From the NCBI GenBank assembly GCA_905216045.1, contig CAJMSL010000018.1:1-23881 (forward strand): a stretch of DNA of 23,881 bases, given 5' to 3'. The DNA is from an uncultured bacterium. GTDB taxonomy: Bacteria > Actinomycetota > Coriobacteriia > Coriobacteriales > Coriobacteriaceae. The notes under the pieces were generated by a model. That model ran no database searches. It was given only the letters and a program-made list of their open reading frames with translations, and had not been told where the DNA came from. A program made the translations under genes and the position numbers. Shown one piece after another: positions 15,601 through 22,154 of this stretch (positions are counted from its first letter, which is position 1; every line of letters begins with the position of its first letter).

Positions 15601-15937
15601 CGGTGTGCATCCCACGCCCGGCAAGATTCTGTACACCTCGACGCACGACACGTCGACGCTCGCCGGCTGGTGTACGCGTTCTTTTGCGGGCGGCGATGAA
15701 CCGAGCGGTGTTGAGGTGGCGGCCAAGCTGATGAGCGACGCACTGGCAAGCGACGCTCCCCTGGTGATGATGCCGCTGCAGGACGTGCTGGGGCTGGGCG
15801 ACGACGCACGCATGAACGTGCCGGGCGTGGCCACGGGCAACTGGACCTGGCAGGCTGACGAGGCGGACATTGCAGCCGCCGAGGGCAAAACCGCGCGGCT
15901 CCTGCGCAACAACCATAGATTCTGGGGCGAAGCGTGA
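12641..15937 (+). CDS. Bifunctional GH13 alpha-glucan hydrolase / GH77 4-alpha-glucanotransferase
   Basis: A 1098-residue fusion without a signal peptide, so probably cytoplasmic. Residues about 1-130 are a beta-rich N-terminal domain like those of neopullulanases. A GH13 barrel follows (about 133-640): MVYQIFPDRYARD, GGSLKGIQNDL and DGVFNHTGDD, with Asp351 (RLDVADE), Glu380 (LLGEVWED) and Asp455 (SSHDRPR) as catalytic residues. From about 648 a MalQ-type GH77 domain begins (HITSVP, VLPVNPT, SPYAGPSAFAGN), with Asp908 (RLDHFLGF), Glu954 (IAEDLG) and Asp1003 (THDTST). Both active sites look intact. It likely trims and disproportionates glycogen or malto-oligosaccharides. The ribosome site is weak (GGA at about 8 bases). 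Similar fusions are annotated as GlgX/4-alpha-glucanotransferase in some gut bacteria; the GH13 half here looks more neopullulanase-like. Confidence 0.93.
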   Translation: MRLIHNSRLPQFRTPFGAVTTGTSVSLSVILEDADPNQASLTLRTWVDEIGEALYPMTHEGDGIFTVELECTAPCLIWYSFICNIEGQPEVRLGAPQGRTGGEGVTYNYAEVPSFQITVYKHRKVRPEWYERGMVYQIFPDRYARDENWRERTLTEVEKPRKGIQRRMVEDWNEPPEYERAEDGSIKTWDFYGGSLKGIQNDLPRIAELGFTAIYLNPIFEAASNHRYDTADYTKIDPILGTEQDFTELCEAAEKLGISIILDGVFNHTGDDSIYFNRYGNYPGVGAWQSEDSPWRDAFYFHEDGSYDCWWGVGNMPAINESSELVRERLLGKDGVIRKWLRAGAHGWRLDVADELSDDFLAEIKKAVLAEKPDALLLGEVWEDASNKISYGHLRRYLQGSELDSAMDYPFRDMVIGFLMGYKNAYQAAEDIETLRENSPREALACALNLLSSHDRPRIISVLGGGPDESQLPESERSKWRLDDNSMGLAKSRFWLATLMQMTFPGVPSIYYGDEYGLEGLTDPGNRRTLPTKDQLHDFDTLAIVKNASAVRRALPFMVDGEIKAFALNDEVLAYTRTGNDGEAATVIINRSLRNSHRVTIPALGECASDVISGHECEIHNGTVTLDLYPLGSSIIYHHAEKRLQEPLDHGAGVVCHITSVPTDDGKPGTIGAPTRRFIDHLAAMGMRYWQVLPVNPTDFFRSPYAGPSAFAGNIDLLPESHEELAADFAAWKAHGGEDADPLYTAFKHRNADWLEKYCVYMAVKKYFEGESRHDWPADVARYNEYLIDDKRFHDEAELQAYMQYRFDLAWCELMNYAHKKGIEVIGDIPMYVSDDSADAWSEPENFWLSDTGKAIEISGAPPDNFAPEGQVWGNPTFRWDRMKENGYRWWMDRLRRAFSLYDRVRLDHFLGFHSYFSIPAGKVCADGRWLAGPGKDLFQTAYDELGPLNFIAEDLGYLTPGVRAMASTCGFPGMDVLEFSDYDVRCGVHPTPGKILYTSTHDTSTLAGWCTRSFAGGDEPSGVEVAAKLMSDALASDAPLVMMPLQDVLGLGDDARMNVPGVATGNWTWQADEADIAAAEGKTARLLRNNHRFWGEA

Positions 15938-15981
15938 TAAAACCCCCGATATAGGGTACAGTTACAGACGTTTGAATTTTT

Positions 15982-16003
15982 GCGGGCAGAGTAATCTGCC
16001 CGC
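15982..16003 (+). terminator. Hairpin terminator after the GH13-GH77 gene
   Basis: A 9-base-pair perfect stem (15982-15990 with 15995-16003) is closed by a GTAA tetraloop (GNRA type) and followed by TTTGTG. It lies 44 bases after the stop and 23 bases before the zinc ribbon gene, so it may end the first transcript or attenuate read-through. Confidence 0.65.
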
Positions 16004-16026
16004 TTTGTGCTGAAAAGGAAGTATTT

Positions 16027-16263
16027 ATGGCGCGCTACGATTACAAGTGCTCGAGCTGCGGCAACGTGTTTGAGGTTGAGCATCCCATGTCCGAGACCCC
16101 CGAGGTCGTGTGCCCCAGCTGCGGTGCCCCGGCGGCCAAGACGTTCTCAGCCAGCGGCATAAAATTTGAGGGCAGCGGTTTCTACAACACCGACCAGCGA
16201 AGCGGCGGCTCCAGCACCAGCGCCACCAGCGGCTGCTGCGCCAACTGCCCGCACAACCACTAG
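16027..16263 (+). CDS. FmdB-family zinc ribbon protein
   Basis: A 78-residue protein of the FmdB/CxxC zinc ribbon family. It opens MARYDYKCSSCGNVFEVEHP with Cys at 8 and 11, and a second pair follows in VVCPSCGAPAAK, together forming one four-Cys zinc site. After a Gly/Ser linker the end is CCANCPHNH, a third Cys/His cluster that could bind another metal. Members are small putative regulatory or assembly proteins; the function is not established. The start follows AAAAGGAAG at good spacing. It is followed by its own terminator and lies convergent to rsmB. Confidence 0.9.
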   Translation: MARYDYKCSSCGNVFEVEHPMSETPEVVCPSCGAPAAKTFSASGIKFEGSGFYNTDQRSGGSSTSATSGCCANCPHNH

Positions 16264-16273
16264 AAACAACGCG

Positions 16274-16310
16274 GCCCCGCGATCAACGCCGATCGCGGGG
16301 CTATTTCTTT
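16274..16310 (+). terminator. Intrinsic terminator of the FmdB-family gene
   Basis: An 11-base-pair perfect GC-rich stem (16274-16284 with 16291-16301) has a 6-base loop and is followed by TATTTCTTT, starting 10 bases after the stop codon. Confidence 0.88.
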
Positions 16311-16317
16311 GCTCTAT

Positions 16318-16399
16318 GGGTAGCTAATTTGGGACGGGGCTTTTTTAACTACCCGGCCTGCAGGGTAGTTAAAAAAGCCCCGTCCCAAATTAGCTACCC
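16318..16399. repeat. Perfect 37-base inverted repeat between convergent genes
   Basis: The left arm 16318-16354 and right arm 16363-16399 are exact reverse complements, separated by GGCCTGCA. Each arm also begins GGGTAG and ends CTACCC, so each can fold on itself. The right arm ends 11 bases from the rsmB stop. No T run follows either arm; the T6 lies inside the stem. A normal terminator for the FmdB gene already lies just upstream, so this looks like a palindromic repeat element rather than a plain terminator. Confidence 0.88.
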
Positions 16400-16410
16400 T
16401 TGGGCCCGTA

Positions 16411-17811
16411 TTACTTGTGGACCAGTCTGGCGCAGAAGTGGCCGTCGTAGGAATCGGCGTTTACCGGCACGCTTTGGAAGAGGCCCCGATCGTTCTGGCG
16501 TACGGAAACGAGCTTCTTGGCCTGATCGAACTCAGGGAGTTGCAGAATCTGTGCCTCGGAAAGCGGTGCCACGCTAAAGCCGGCGCCCTCAGGAGAAGCA
16601 AGGAAAGCATCCACCACCTGCGTGTTCTCCTCGTCGAAGACCGAGCACGTCGCATAGATGAGCTCGCCGCCGGCAGCCACGCGCGCGGCGGCTTCCTTGA
16701 GCATCGACAGCTGCAGTTTGGGCAGCTCAACCGTCACATCCTTTTCGGTCAGACGCCACGGGATCTCGGGATGACGACGCATGGTTCCGGTGCCCGAGCA
16801 CGGCGCATCGATAAAGACCGTGTCGAATTTAACCGGCTCGCCAAGCATGGCATCAAACGATGTGAGCGCCTCATCAAGCTCGCATGCATCGCCCGAAACC
16901 GTGCGAACGCCCTGAATACCCGCCTTATGCAGGCGAGCAAGATTCAGGTCACACTTGCGATCATGCAAATCGAGCGCCGTATGCTGACGCTCATACCCCG
17001 CACGCTTGGCCTGACACATCATCACATAGGTCTTGGTGCCACGACCGGCACCAATCTCAAGACAGCTACCAGGGCGCGTGGCAGCTGTGGCGATAAGCTG
17101 CGCGATAAGGTCCGAGGCCACCGCGGCAGCACGCTCAAACACACCCGAAGCAACGGTAACCTGGGCATCAACCGGGGCATGGCAGCCCGGGAAGACAGGC
17201 GCGACGAGCTGCGAGATATACGGATCGGGCTTGGTCGCAAAGGCGTTCTCATGCAGGGCCAGCGGCGCGGGGGCCAGATTACCGGCAAAGCTAAGCGCGC
17301 CCCCGGGCGTGTCGAACGACGCCATAATACGAGCGCACAGCCAGCGCGGCAGACCCATCAGGCGCGACAGACGAACCAAGCGTCGCTCAGACTCGTCTAC
17401 ATCGGACGCAGTGGCAAAGTCCTCAACGTTGTCCGCGACTTTATGCAGCACGGCATTGGCCAAACCGGCGGCAGACTTAGCTCCGCTGCGCACCAGCTCA
17501 ACGCCCTGACTCACCGCAACGCGACCAGGCGTATGCAGATAAAGCATCTCGAAGGCCGAGATACGAAGCGCCATGCGAACACGCGGCGCAACCTTTTTAG
17601 GCTTATCGAGAAACTGATCGAGCAGTTCGTCCAAAATACCCTGCGTGGCGGCCACACTAAGCGCCAAGCGAGCTGCAAAAGCGGAATCGCGCTGGTCAAT
17701 AGCCTTGGCCGATGCGCGAGAGGACAGCACGTCGCGCGCATACATGCCGCGGCGATCGGCCTCCATCAGCACATCGAGTGCAAGCTTGCGCGCGGGAGAC
17801 AGCTTGCTCAT
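16411..17811 (-). CDS. rsmB: 16S rRNA m5C967 methyltransferase RsmB
   Basis: A 466-residue RsmB/Sun-type enzyme that transfers a methyl group from SAM to cytosine 967 of 16S rRNA. The N-terminal part (about 1-140) is a NusB-like helical RNA-binding domain (ARKLALDVLMEADRRGMYA). The Rossmann methyltransferase domain has the SAM loop LEIGAGRGTKTYVM, DAPCSGTGTMRRHPEI with Cys338, and IYATCSVFDEEN with the presumed nucleophile Cys389. The 51-residue spacing of the two cysteines fits the family. The ATG at 17811 overlaps the fmt stop as ATGA, indicating translational coupling. A longer frame to 17859 lies inside fmt and is not used. A 37-base palindrome abuts the 3-prime end. Confidence 0.94.
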   Translation of the reverse strand: MSKLSPARKLALDVLMEADRRGMYARDVLSSRASAKAIDQRDSAFAARLALSVAATQGILDELLDQFLDKPKKVAPRVRMALRISAFEMLYLHTPGRVAVSQGVELVRSGAKSAAGLANAVLHKVADNVEDFATASDVDESERRLVRLSRLMGLPRWLCARIMASFDTPGGALSFAGNLAPAPLALHENAFATKPDPYISQLVAPVFPGCHAPVDAQVTVASGVFERAAAVASDLIAQLIATAATRPGSCLEIGAGRGTKTYVMMCQAKRAGYERQHTALDLHDRKCDLNLARLHKAGIQGVRTVSGDACELDEALTSFDAMLGEPVKFDTVFIDAPCSGTGTMRRHPEIPWRLTEKDVTVELPKLQLSMLKEAAARVAAGGELIYATCSVFDEENTQVVDAFLASPEGAGFSVAPLSEAQILQLPEFDQAKKLVSVRQNDRGLFQSVPVNADSYDGHFCARLVHK

Positions 17812-18728
17812 GACAAAACACCCCAGATAAGATCGGCGCCTTGCAGCCCAGCAGCCCAAGCAGAAGCGGCCATGGCACGCTTGCCATCGGGCTTAGCCTC
17901 GAGCAGTTCAACCGCACCATCGGAAAGGCCAAGGAAAACACGCTTATTCTTAACGTCAACGCCGCCCTTGCCAAGCGAAACATCGGCCAGCGCAGCATCG
18001 AGCACACGCACGGTCTTGCCGGCAATCACGCAACGAGCAGGCGCGGTATCGGACGAAGCGAGCACATGACGCACGCAATCGAGCGCAGCCATCTGCGGAT
18101 CCAGACGCATCTCCAGCTTGGAAATCTTGGCAGCATGAGTGACGAGCGACTCATCCTGCTCAGTCCACACTGCGGTGCCATCGGCAAGAGAAGGAAGCGT
18201 ATCGGCAAGCAGTTTGCCGCCAAGCTCACCAAGCTCCATGGTCAGCGCCTCAGCATGCTTACCGGCAACCGACGTGGAGGCCTGGGCACAATAAGCACCA
18301 GTATCCACGCCATGCCCAATACGCATAATGGAAACGCCAGCAACCTCATCACCAGCGAGAATCGCACGCTGAATAGGAGCAGCCCCACGCCAACGAGGCA
18401 GCAAGGACGCATGGACATTCACAATACCAAGCGGTGCCATATGCAGCACGTCATCAGGCAAAATGCAGCCATAAGCAGCCACACAGAAGATATCGGCTTG
18501 CGCAGCTTGGAGAGCCTCAACAACCTCAGGCGTCATACGATTAGCCTCAACAACGGGCAGACCAAGCTCAAGCGCTTTAGCCTTAACAGGAGACGGCTCA
18601 AGCTTCTTACCACGCCCACGAACAGCATCAGGACGAGTAACAACAAGCGCAATCTCGTTCCCAGCCTCAACAAGCGAAGTCAGCGAAGGCACAGCAAAAT
18701 CAGGCGTACCCATAAACACAATACGCAT
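17808..18728 (-). CDS. fmt: Methionyl-tRNA formyltransferase
   Basis: A 306-residue enzyme that formylates initiator Met-tRNA using 10-formyl-tetrahydrofolate. It opens MRIVFMGTPDFAVPSL. The catalytic region is NVHASLLPRWRGAAPIQRA with Asn104 and His106, and Asp142 follows in GHGVDTGAY. These match the catalytic Asn/His/Asp of known Fmt enzymes. The C-terminal OB-like tRNA-binding domain (about 205-306) is present. The length is normal. A GAGAGGAGA ribosome site lies 8 bases before the ATG. Its stop overlaps the rsmB start. Def, which removes the formyl group this enzyme adds, is upstream on the same strand but separated by a 329-base gap. Confidence 0.96.
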   Translation of the reverse strand: MRIVFMGTPDFAVPSLTSLVEAGNEIALVVTRPDAVRGRGKKLEPSPVKAKALELGLPVVEANRMTPEVVEALQAAQADIFCVAAYGCILPDDVLHMAPLGIVNVHASLLPRWRGAAPIQRAILAGDEVAGVSIMRIGHGVDTGAYCAQASTSVAGKHAEALTMELGELGGKLLADTLPSLADGTAVWTEQDESLVTHAAKISKLEMRLDPQMAALDCVRHVLASSDTAPARCVIAGKTVRVLDAALADVSLGKGGVDVKNKRVFLGLSDGAVELLEAKPDGKRAMAASAWAAGLQGADLIWGVLS

Positions 18729-19057
18729 AAAAGTTAGTCTCCTCTCAATAACGAGCCGAGACGGCTACAAAAGAAGCGCTCCAGGTCGCAAACGCACCCA
18801 GCCGCCAGAACAGTCCAACAAAAACAAATATACCCAAAACCAAAGCAAGAGCCGCAATAAAAGCAGCTCCCTCTCAACAAAGACTATCAGCGAAGACGCC
18901 CCTCCCTGGCCCAACGGCACCCGGGCGAACCGAGCCAGAACAACGCAGTCCCCGGTGCTGAGCGCCCACATATCGTCCCGCGCGCAGTTTCGCAGCAAAG
19001 CGAGAATGTTTGAGCACGGGATGATATGTGGGCGCTCAGCACCGGGGACGGTGGGAC
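18729..19057. other. 329-base gap between def and fmt
   Basis: No supported gene. The def-proximal third is filled by a 33-base inverted repeat with a 36-base loop (18948-19049). The remaining part (18729-18947) is A-rich on the + strand and holds the fmt ribosome site; I see no clear promoter. A 77-codon minus-strand frame here (18765-18998) starts inside the palindrome and looks accidental. Confidence 0.7.
18948..19049. repeat. 33-base inverted repeat just downstream of def
   Basis: Arms 18948-18980 and 19017-19049 are reverse complements except for one position (a G-T pair), around a 36-base loop. The outer end of the arm is GTCCCCGGTGCTGAGCGCCC. It begins 8 bases beyond the def stop codon. 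There is no T run on the minus strand side, so it is not a textbook terminator, although the stem would be very stable. Confidence 0.85.
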
Positions 19058-19594
19058 CTACTCCGTCTCACCCGGTCGAGCGCCGCGGGCCAGGGCGTCC
19101 TGGTACTCCTTGACTGCCTTGAGCCTCTGCATCGGCTTCAGTCGCTCGAACATGGTGTTACCGTGCAGGTGATCGATCTCGTGCTGCAGGCACACGCAGA
19201 ACAGGTCGCCCGAAGCCTCATAGCGAATCAGGCTGGCGTCCAAGTCGTACGCCTCGACGACGACATGGTCAGGACGCTCAATCTCGCAGCTAATGCCAGG
19301 AATGGAAAGGCAGCCCTCGCTAAAGGGCACAAGATGGTCACTCTGCTCAACAATGACAGGGTTGATGAGCACGTAGGGGTCGTAGTCGTTCTTGTCGCTG
19401 TAGTCGCAGTCGATGGTGACGAGCTGAATGAGCTCGCCGATCTGCGGGGCAGCCAGGCCGCAACCGCCGTTCTCGAACATCATCTTCTTCATCTTTTCAG
19501 CAAGCGCCTCGATCGCCGGGGTGATCTCCTCAATGACGGCGCACTCCTGGCGCAGACGAGGGTCGGGCGACAGTACGATTCCGTTGGCTTCCAT
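19058..19594 (-). CDS. def: Peptide deformylase
   Basis: A 178-residue metalloenzyme that removes the N-formyl group from nascent proteins. All three family motifs are seen: motif 1 GCGLAAPQIG (44-53), motif 2 EGCLSIPG with metal ligand Cys95, and motif 3 QHEIDHLHG with ligands His138 and His142 and catalytic Glu139. Motif 1 has Cys45 where an aliphatic residue is common. The ATG at 19594 is preferred because GAAAGGA is correctly placed before it; the ATG at 19600 abuts that site. It follows priA after 18 bases, so the two are likely cotranscribed. A large hairpin follows the stop. Confidence 0.95.
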   Translation of the reverse strand: MEANGIVLSPDPRLRQECAVIEEITPAIEALAEKMKKMMFENGGCGLAAPQIGELIQLVTIDCDYSDKNDYDPYVLINPVIVEQSDHLVPFSEGCLSIPGISCEIERPDHVVVEAYDLDASLIRYEASGDLFCVCLQHEIDHLHGNTMFERLKPMQRLKAVKEYQDALARGARPGETE

Positions 19595-19612
19595 GGCCAT
19601 CCTTTCGGGTTG

Positions 19613-22066
19613 TTACATCAAATCATAGGCGTCGACGTCAACGCTCACGCTCACGCCACGCACGGAGCCCACCTCTTTGAGGCAGGCGTCGATATCATCA
19701 GAGACATGGTACCCCACGGGCGACTTCACAAGCAGATGGAAGCGGTAACGGTCCTTGGCTCTCTCGATTACACACGAAGCCGGGCCCAGCACCTGCGGCA
19801 CGGCACTCCCCGCCCGCAAAAAGTCGGGCGCGGCGGCATGCCAGCGGCGCTTAAGAAGCTTTGCAATGCGCCCGATGTAGTCATGCGCGTCGTCTCGGTT
19901 CACCGACCACACCAAGATGTTGACCAAGCGAACAAACGGCGGGTACAGCGCGTCGCGGCGCTGGTCCAGGTCGTAGTCGGTAAAGATCGAACGGTCGTGC
20001 TCAGCGACGGCGCGAATTACCGGGTCATCGGGCAGGTAGGTCTGGATGATCACCTCGCCGGGACGATCGCCGCGACCGGCACGGCCCGCAACCTGCTCCA
20101 GCAAATCGTAGGCGCGCTCCCCTGCGCGGAAGTCCGGCAGCTTGAGGGCGAAGTCGGCATTGACCACGCCCACGAGCGTGACCTCGGGAAAGTCGAGGCC
20201 CTTGGCGATCATCTGAGTGCCCAGCAGCACCGCGCAATCGGCGGCATCGAACTGTTCGAGCAGCTTTTTGTGCGCGTCCTTTCCGCGCGTGGAATCGGCA
20301 TCCATGCGAATAATGGCGACGTCCTCGGGCAACATCTGGTGCAGTGCGTCCTCGATCTGCTGCGTGCCCAGGCCCATTTTTGCCAGGTAGCGACTGCCAC
20401 ATTTGGGACAGCGACTCGTGGGGGCCGGATAGGGCTGCACGCGCCAAGACGATCCGCAGGTGTGACACTGCAGCGTGTGCGTGCGCTCGTGATACGTAAG
20501 CGCGGTGGAGCAGTGGTTGCAGGTGGGGACGCAGCCGCACTCGCGGCACATCAAAAACGGCGCACAGCCACGGCGGTTATGCAGCAGCACGGCCTTTTCG
20601 CGGTGCTCGACAACGCGCTCCAAGCCCTCCATCAAGGGTTTTGAGAACATGCAGCGGCTGCCATGCGAGAACTCGCGGCGCAGGTCGGCAATGCGGACAG
20701 TCGGCAGCACGGCGTGTCCCGGGCGCTCGGGCATCTCGACGCGCGTCCAGGTGGCACCGTTATACATGCCACGGCGGCAGCGGTCGAGGGCCTCAGCAGA
20801 AGGCGTGGCCGAGCCCAGCACGAGCGGGCAGCGATAGCGACGCGCCATCTCGGCCGCCACCTCGCGCGCGTGGTAGCGCGGACTGGAACCCTGCTTGTAA
20901 CTGGTCTCATGCTCCTCGTCGATGATGATGAGGCCCAAGTCGCTGAGCGGGCAAAAGAGCGCCGAGCGGGCGCCCACGACCACGCGAGCGGCACCGCTGG
21001 CGACCATATCCCACTGGTCCAGGCGCTCGCCAGCCGAAAGGCGGGAATGGAACACGGCGACCGTCTCGCCAAAGCGCGAGCGTAAGCGGCCGACGGTCTG
21101 GGCCGTCAGCGAGATTTCGGGCACAAGCACGCACGCCGAGCGACCGGCCGCGAGCACGCGCTCGATGGCGGAGAGATAAACCTCGGTTTTGCCGGAGCCG
21201 GTGACGCCGTCGACCAGCACCACGTCGCCATGAGCGTCCAGACGGGCGCGCTCAATCTGCGCGAGCGCCTGCTGCTGACCGTTGGTGAGTGCGACCGGTG
21301 CCTTGCCGCTTGCCGAGGAGAGCGTGGTCTGTTCATTGCAGCCACGCCACGCACGGCGCTCCTCCACCACCACGACGCCGCGTTTTTCGAGCGCCTTGAT
21401 GGTAGCCGACATGCTGTTATAGAGCAGGTTGAGGTCACGCGTCGTGACCGGGCCGCACCGCAGTGCCTCGATGAGCTGGCGCTGGCGGACCGCGGTCTTG
21501 GGCGGCGTATAGTCACAGCCCTCGGGCGTGAGCATGACCCAGCGGTTTTGGATAGGCTTGACGGCGGGACGTTCAACCGTCCACACGCCGTCGTCGCCCT
21601 TGACCACGCGCGGGCTTCCACCCGGGGGCAAAAACAGGCGCAGGCACTCGGAAAGCGTTGCGACGTACTCGCGGCTCATCCAGCGTGCGATACGGGCGGC
21701 CTCTGCGGTAAAGAGCGGCTTGCTGAGGATAGCCTCGATAGGCTTGATACGCGCGGGATCGAGAGAGTCGTAACCTTGCAGGTCGGCCAGCTCGGGCGCG
21801 ATGTCGACGATGTAGCCCGCGGCCGCACGGTTGCCAAAATGAACTAGGACGGTGGAGCCGATCTGACCATCGTTGGCGAGTGACTGCGGAATGCCGTAAG
21901 CAAACGGCTCGGACAGTGCACGCGTCGGGATGTCGAGGACTACGCTCGCATAGGCGGCGACGGGTTCGGGTGCGGGCTCGGGCTGCGCCGGGGCGGCGGC
22001 AGGAGCCGCGGACTTCGGAGCTTCCTCCGGTTCTGGCGAACCAAACAGCGAAAGTTGCTCGACCAT
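19613..22066 (-). CDS. priA: Primosomal replication-restart helicase PriA
   Basis: An 817-residue superfamily 2 DNA helicase that reloads the replisome at stalled forks. Walker A is DGVTGSGKTEVYL with Lys293, and Walker B is IIIDEEH (DEEH 383-386). The zinc-binding insert has Cys 507, 510, 516, 519, 534, 537, 553 and 556. The 3-prime DNA-binding domain starts near VVLDIPTRALSEPFAYGIP (about residue 42). Before it is an unusual extension: MVEQLSLFGSPEPEEAPKS, then an Ala/Pro-rich linker. QLSLF (4-8) matches the consensus peptide that binds the DNA polymerase sliding clamp. An AGGAGGT ribosome site lies 8-10 bases upstream. def follows after 18 bases, while gltX is separated by a terminator. 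Confidence 0.95.
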   Translation of the reverse strand: MVEQLSLFGSPEPEEAPKSAAPAAAPAQPEPAPEPVAAYASVVLDIPTRALSEPFAYGIPQSLANDGQIGSTVLVHFGNRAAAGYIVDIAPELADLQGYDSLDPARIKPIEAILSKPLFTAEAARIARWMSREYVATLSECLRLFLPPGGSPRVVKGDDGVWTVERPAVKPIQNRWVMLTPEGCDYTPPKTAVRQRQLIEALRCGPVTTRDLNLLYNSMSATIKALEKRGVVVVEERRAWRGCNEQTTLSSASGKAPVALTNGQQQALAQIERARLDAHGDVVLVDGVTGSGKTEVYLSAIERVLAAGRSACVLVPEISLTAQTVGRLRSRFGETVAVFHSRLSAGERLDQWDMVASGAARVVVGARSALFCPLSDLGLIIIDEEHETSYKQGSSPRYHAREVAAEMARRYRCPLVLGSATPSAEALDRCRRGMYNGATWTRVEMPERPGHAVLPTVRIADLRREFSHGSRCMFSKPLMEGLERVVEHREKAVLLHNRRGCAPFLMCRECGCVPTCNHCSTALTYHERTHTLQCHTCGSSWRVQPYPAPTSRCPKCGSRYLAKMGLGTQQIEDALHQMLPEDVAIIRMDADSTRGKDAHKKLLEQFDAADCAVLLGTQMIAKGLDFPEVTLVGVVNADFALKLPDFRAGERAYDLLEQVAGRAGRGDRPGEVIIQTYLPDDPVIRAVAEHDRSIFTDYDLDQRRDALYPPFVRLVNILVWSVNRDDAHDYIGRIAKLLKRRWHAAAPDFLRAGSAVPQVLGPASCVIERAKDRYRFHLLVKSPVGYHVSDDIDACLKEVGSVRGVSVSVDVDAYDLM

Positions 22067-22105
22067 GGCCCCAGCACCTCCTATCCCATACGTCTACAGA
22101 AACAA

Positions 22106-22131
22106 GAGCCCCGCTCGGGTGAACGGGGCTC
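22106..22131 (-). terminator. Intrinsic terminator of gltX
   Basis: An 8-base-pair stem GAGCCCCG/CGGGGCTC (22106-22113 with 22124-22131) has a 10-base loop. On the minus strand it is followed by TTGTTTCTG. It starts 23 bases after the gltX stop and ends 39 bases before the priA start, leaving little room for a separate priA promoter; read-through is possible. Confidence 0.82.
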
Positions 22132-22154
22132 GGATACATACGTTTGCGCAGCGA

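Noticed and set aside
16417..18069. A 550-codon + strand frame opposite rsmB and fmt
   Set aside because: Both minus-strand genes have full catalytic motifs and coupled starts. The + frame has no recognisable domain and reads through the 3-prime end of fmt.
18765..18998. A 77-codon minus-strand frame between def and fmt with a hydrophobic stretch
   Set aside because: Its ATG lies in the palindrome loop and its first codons are the palindrome arm. There is no proper ribosome site, and the hydrophobic run comes from an A-rich complementary strand.
19028..20644. A 538-codon + strand frame opposite def and priA
   Set aside because: It starts inside the palindrome and is antisense to two conserved genes.
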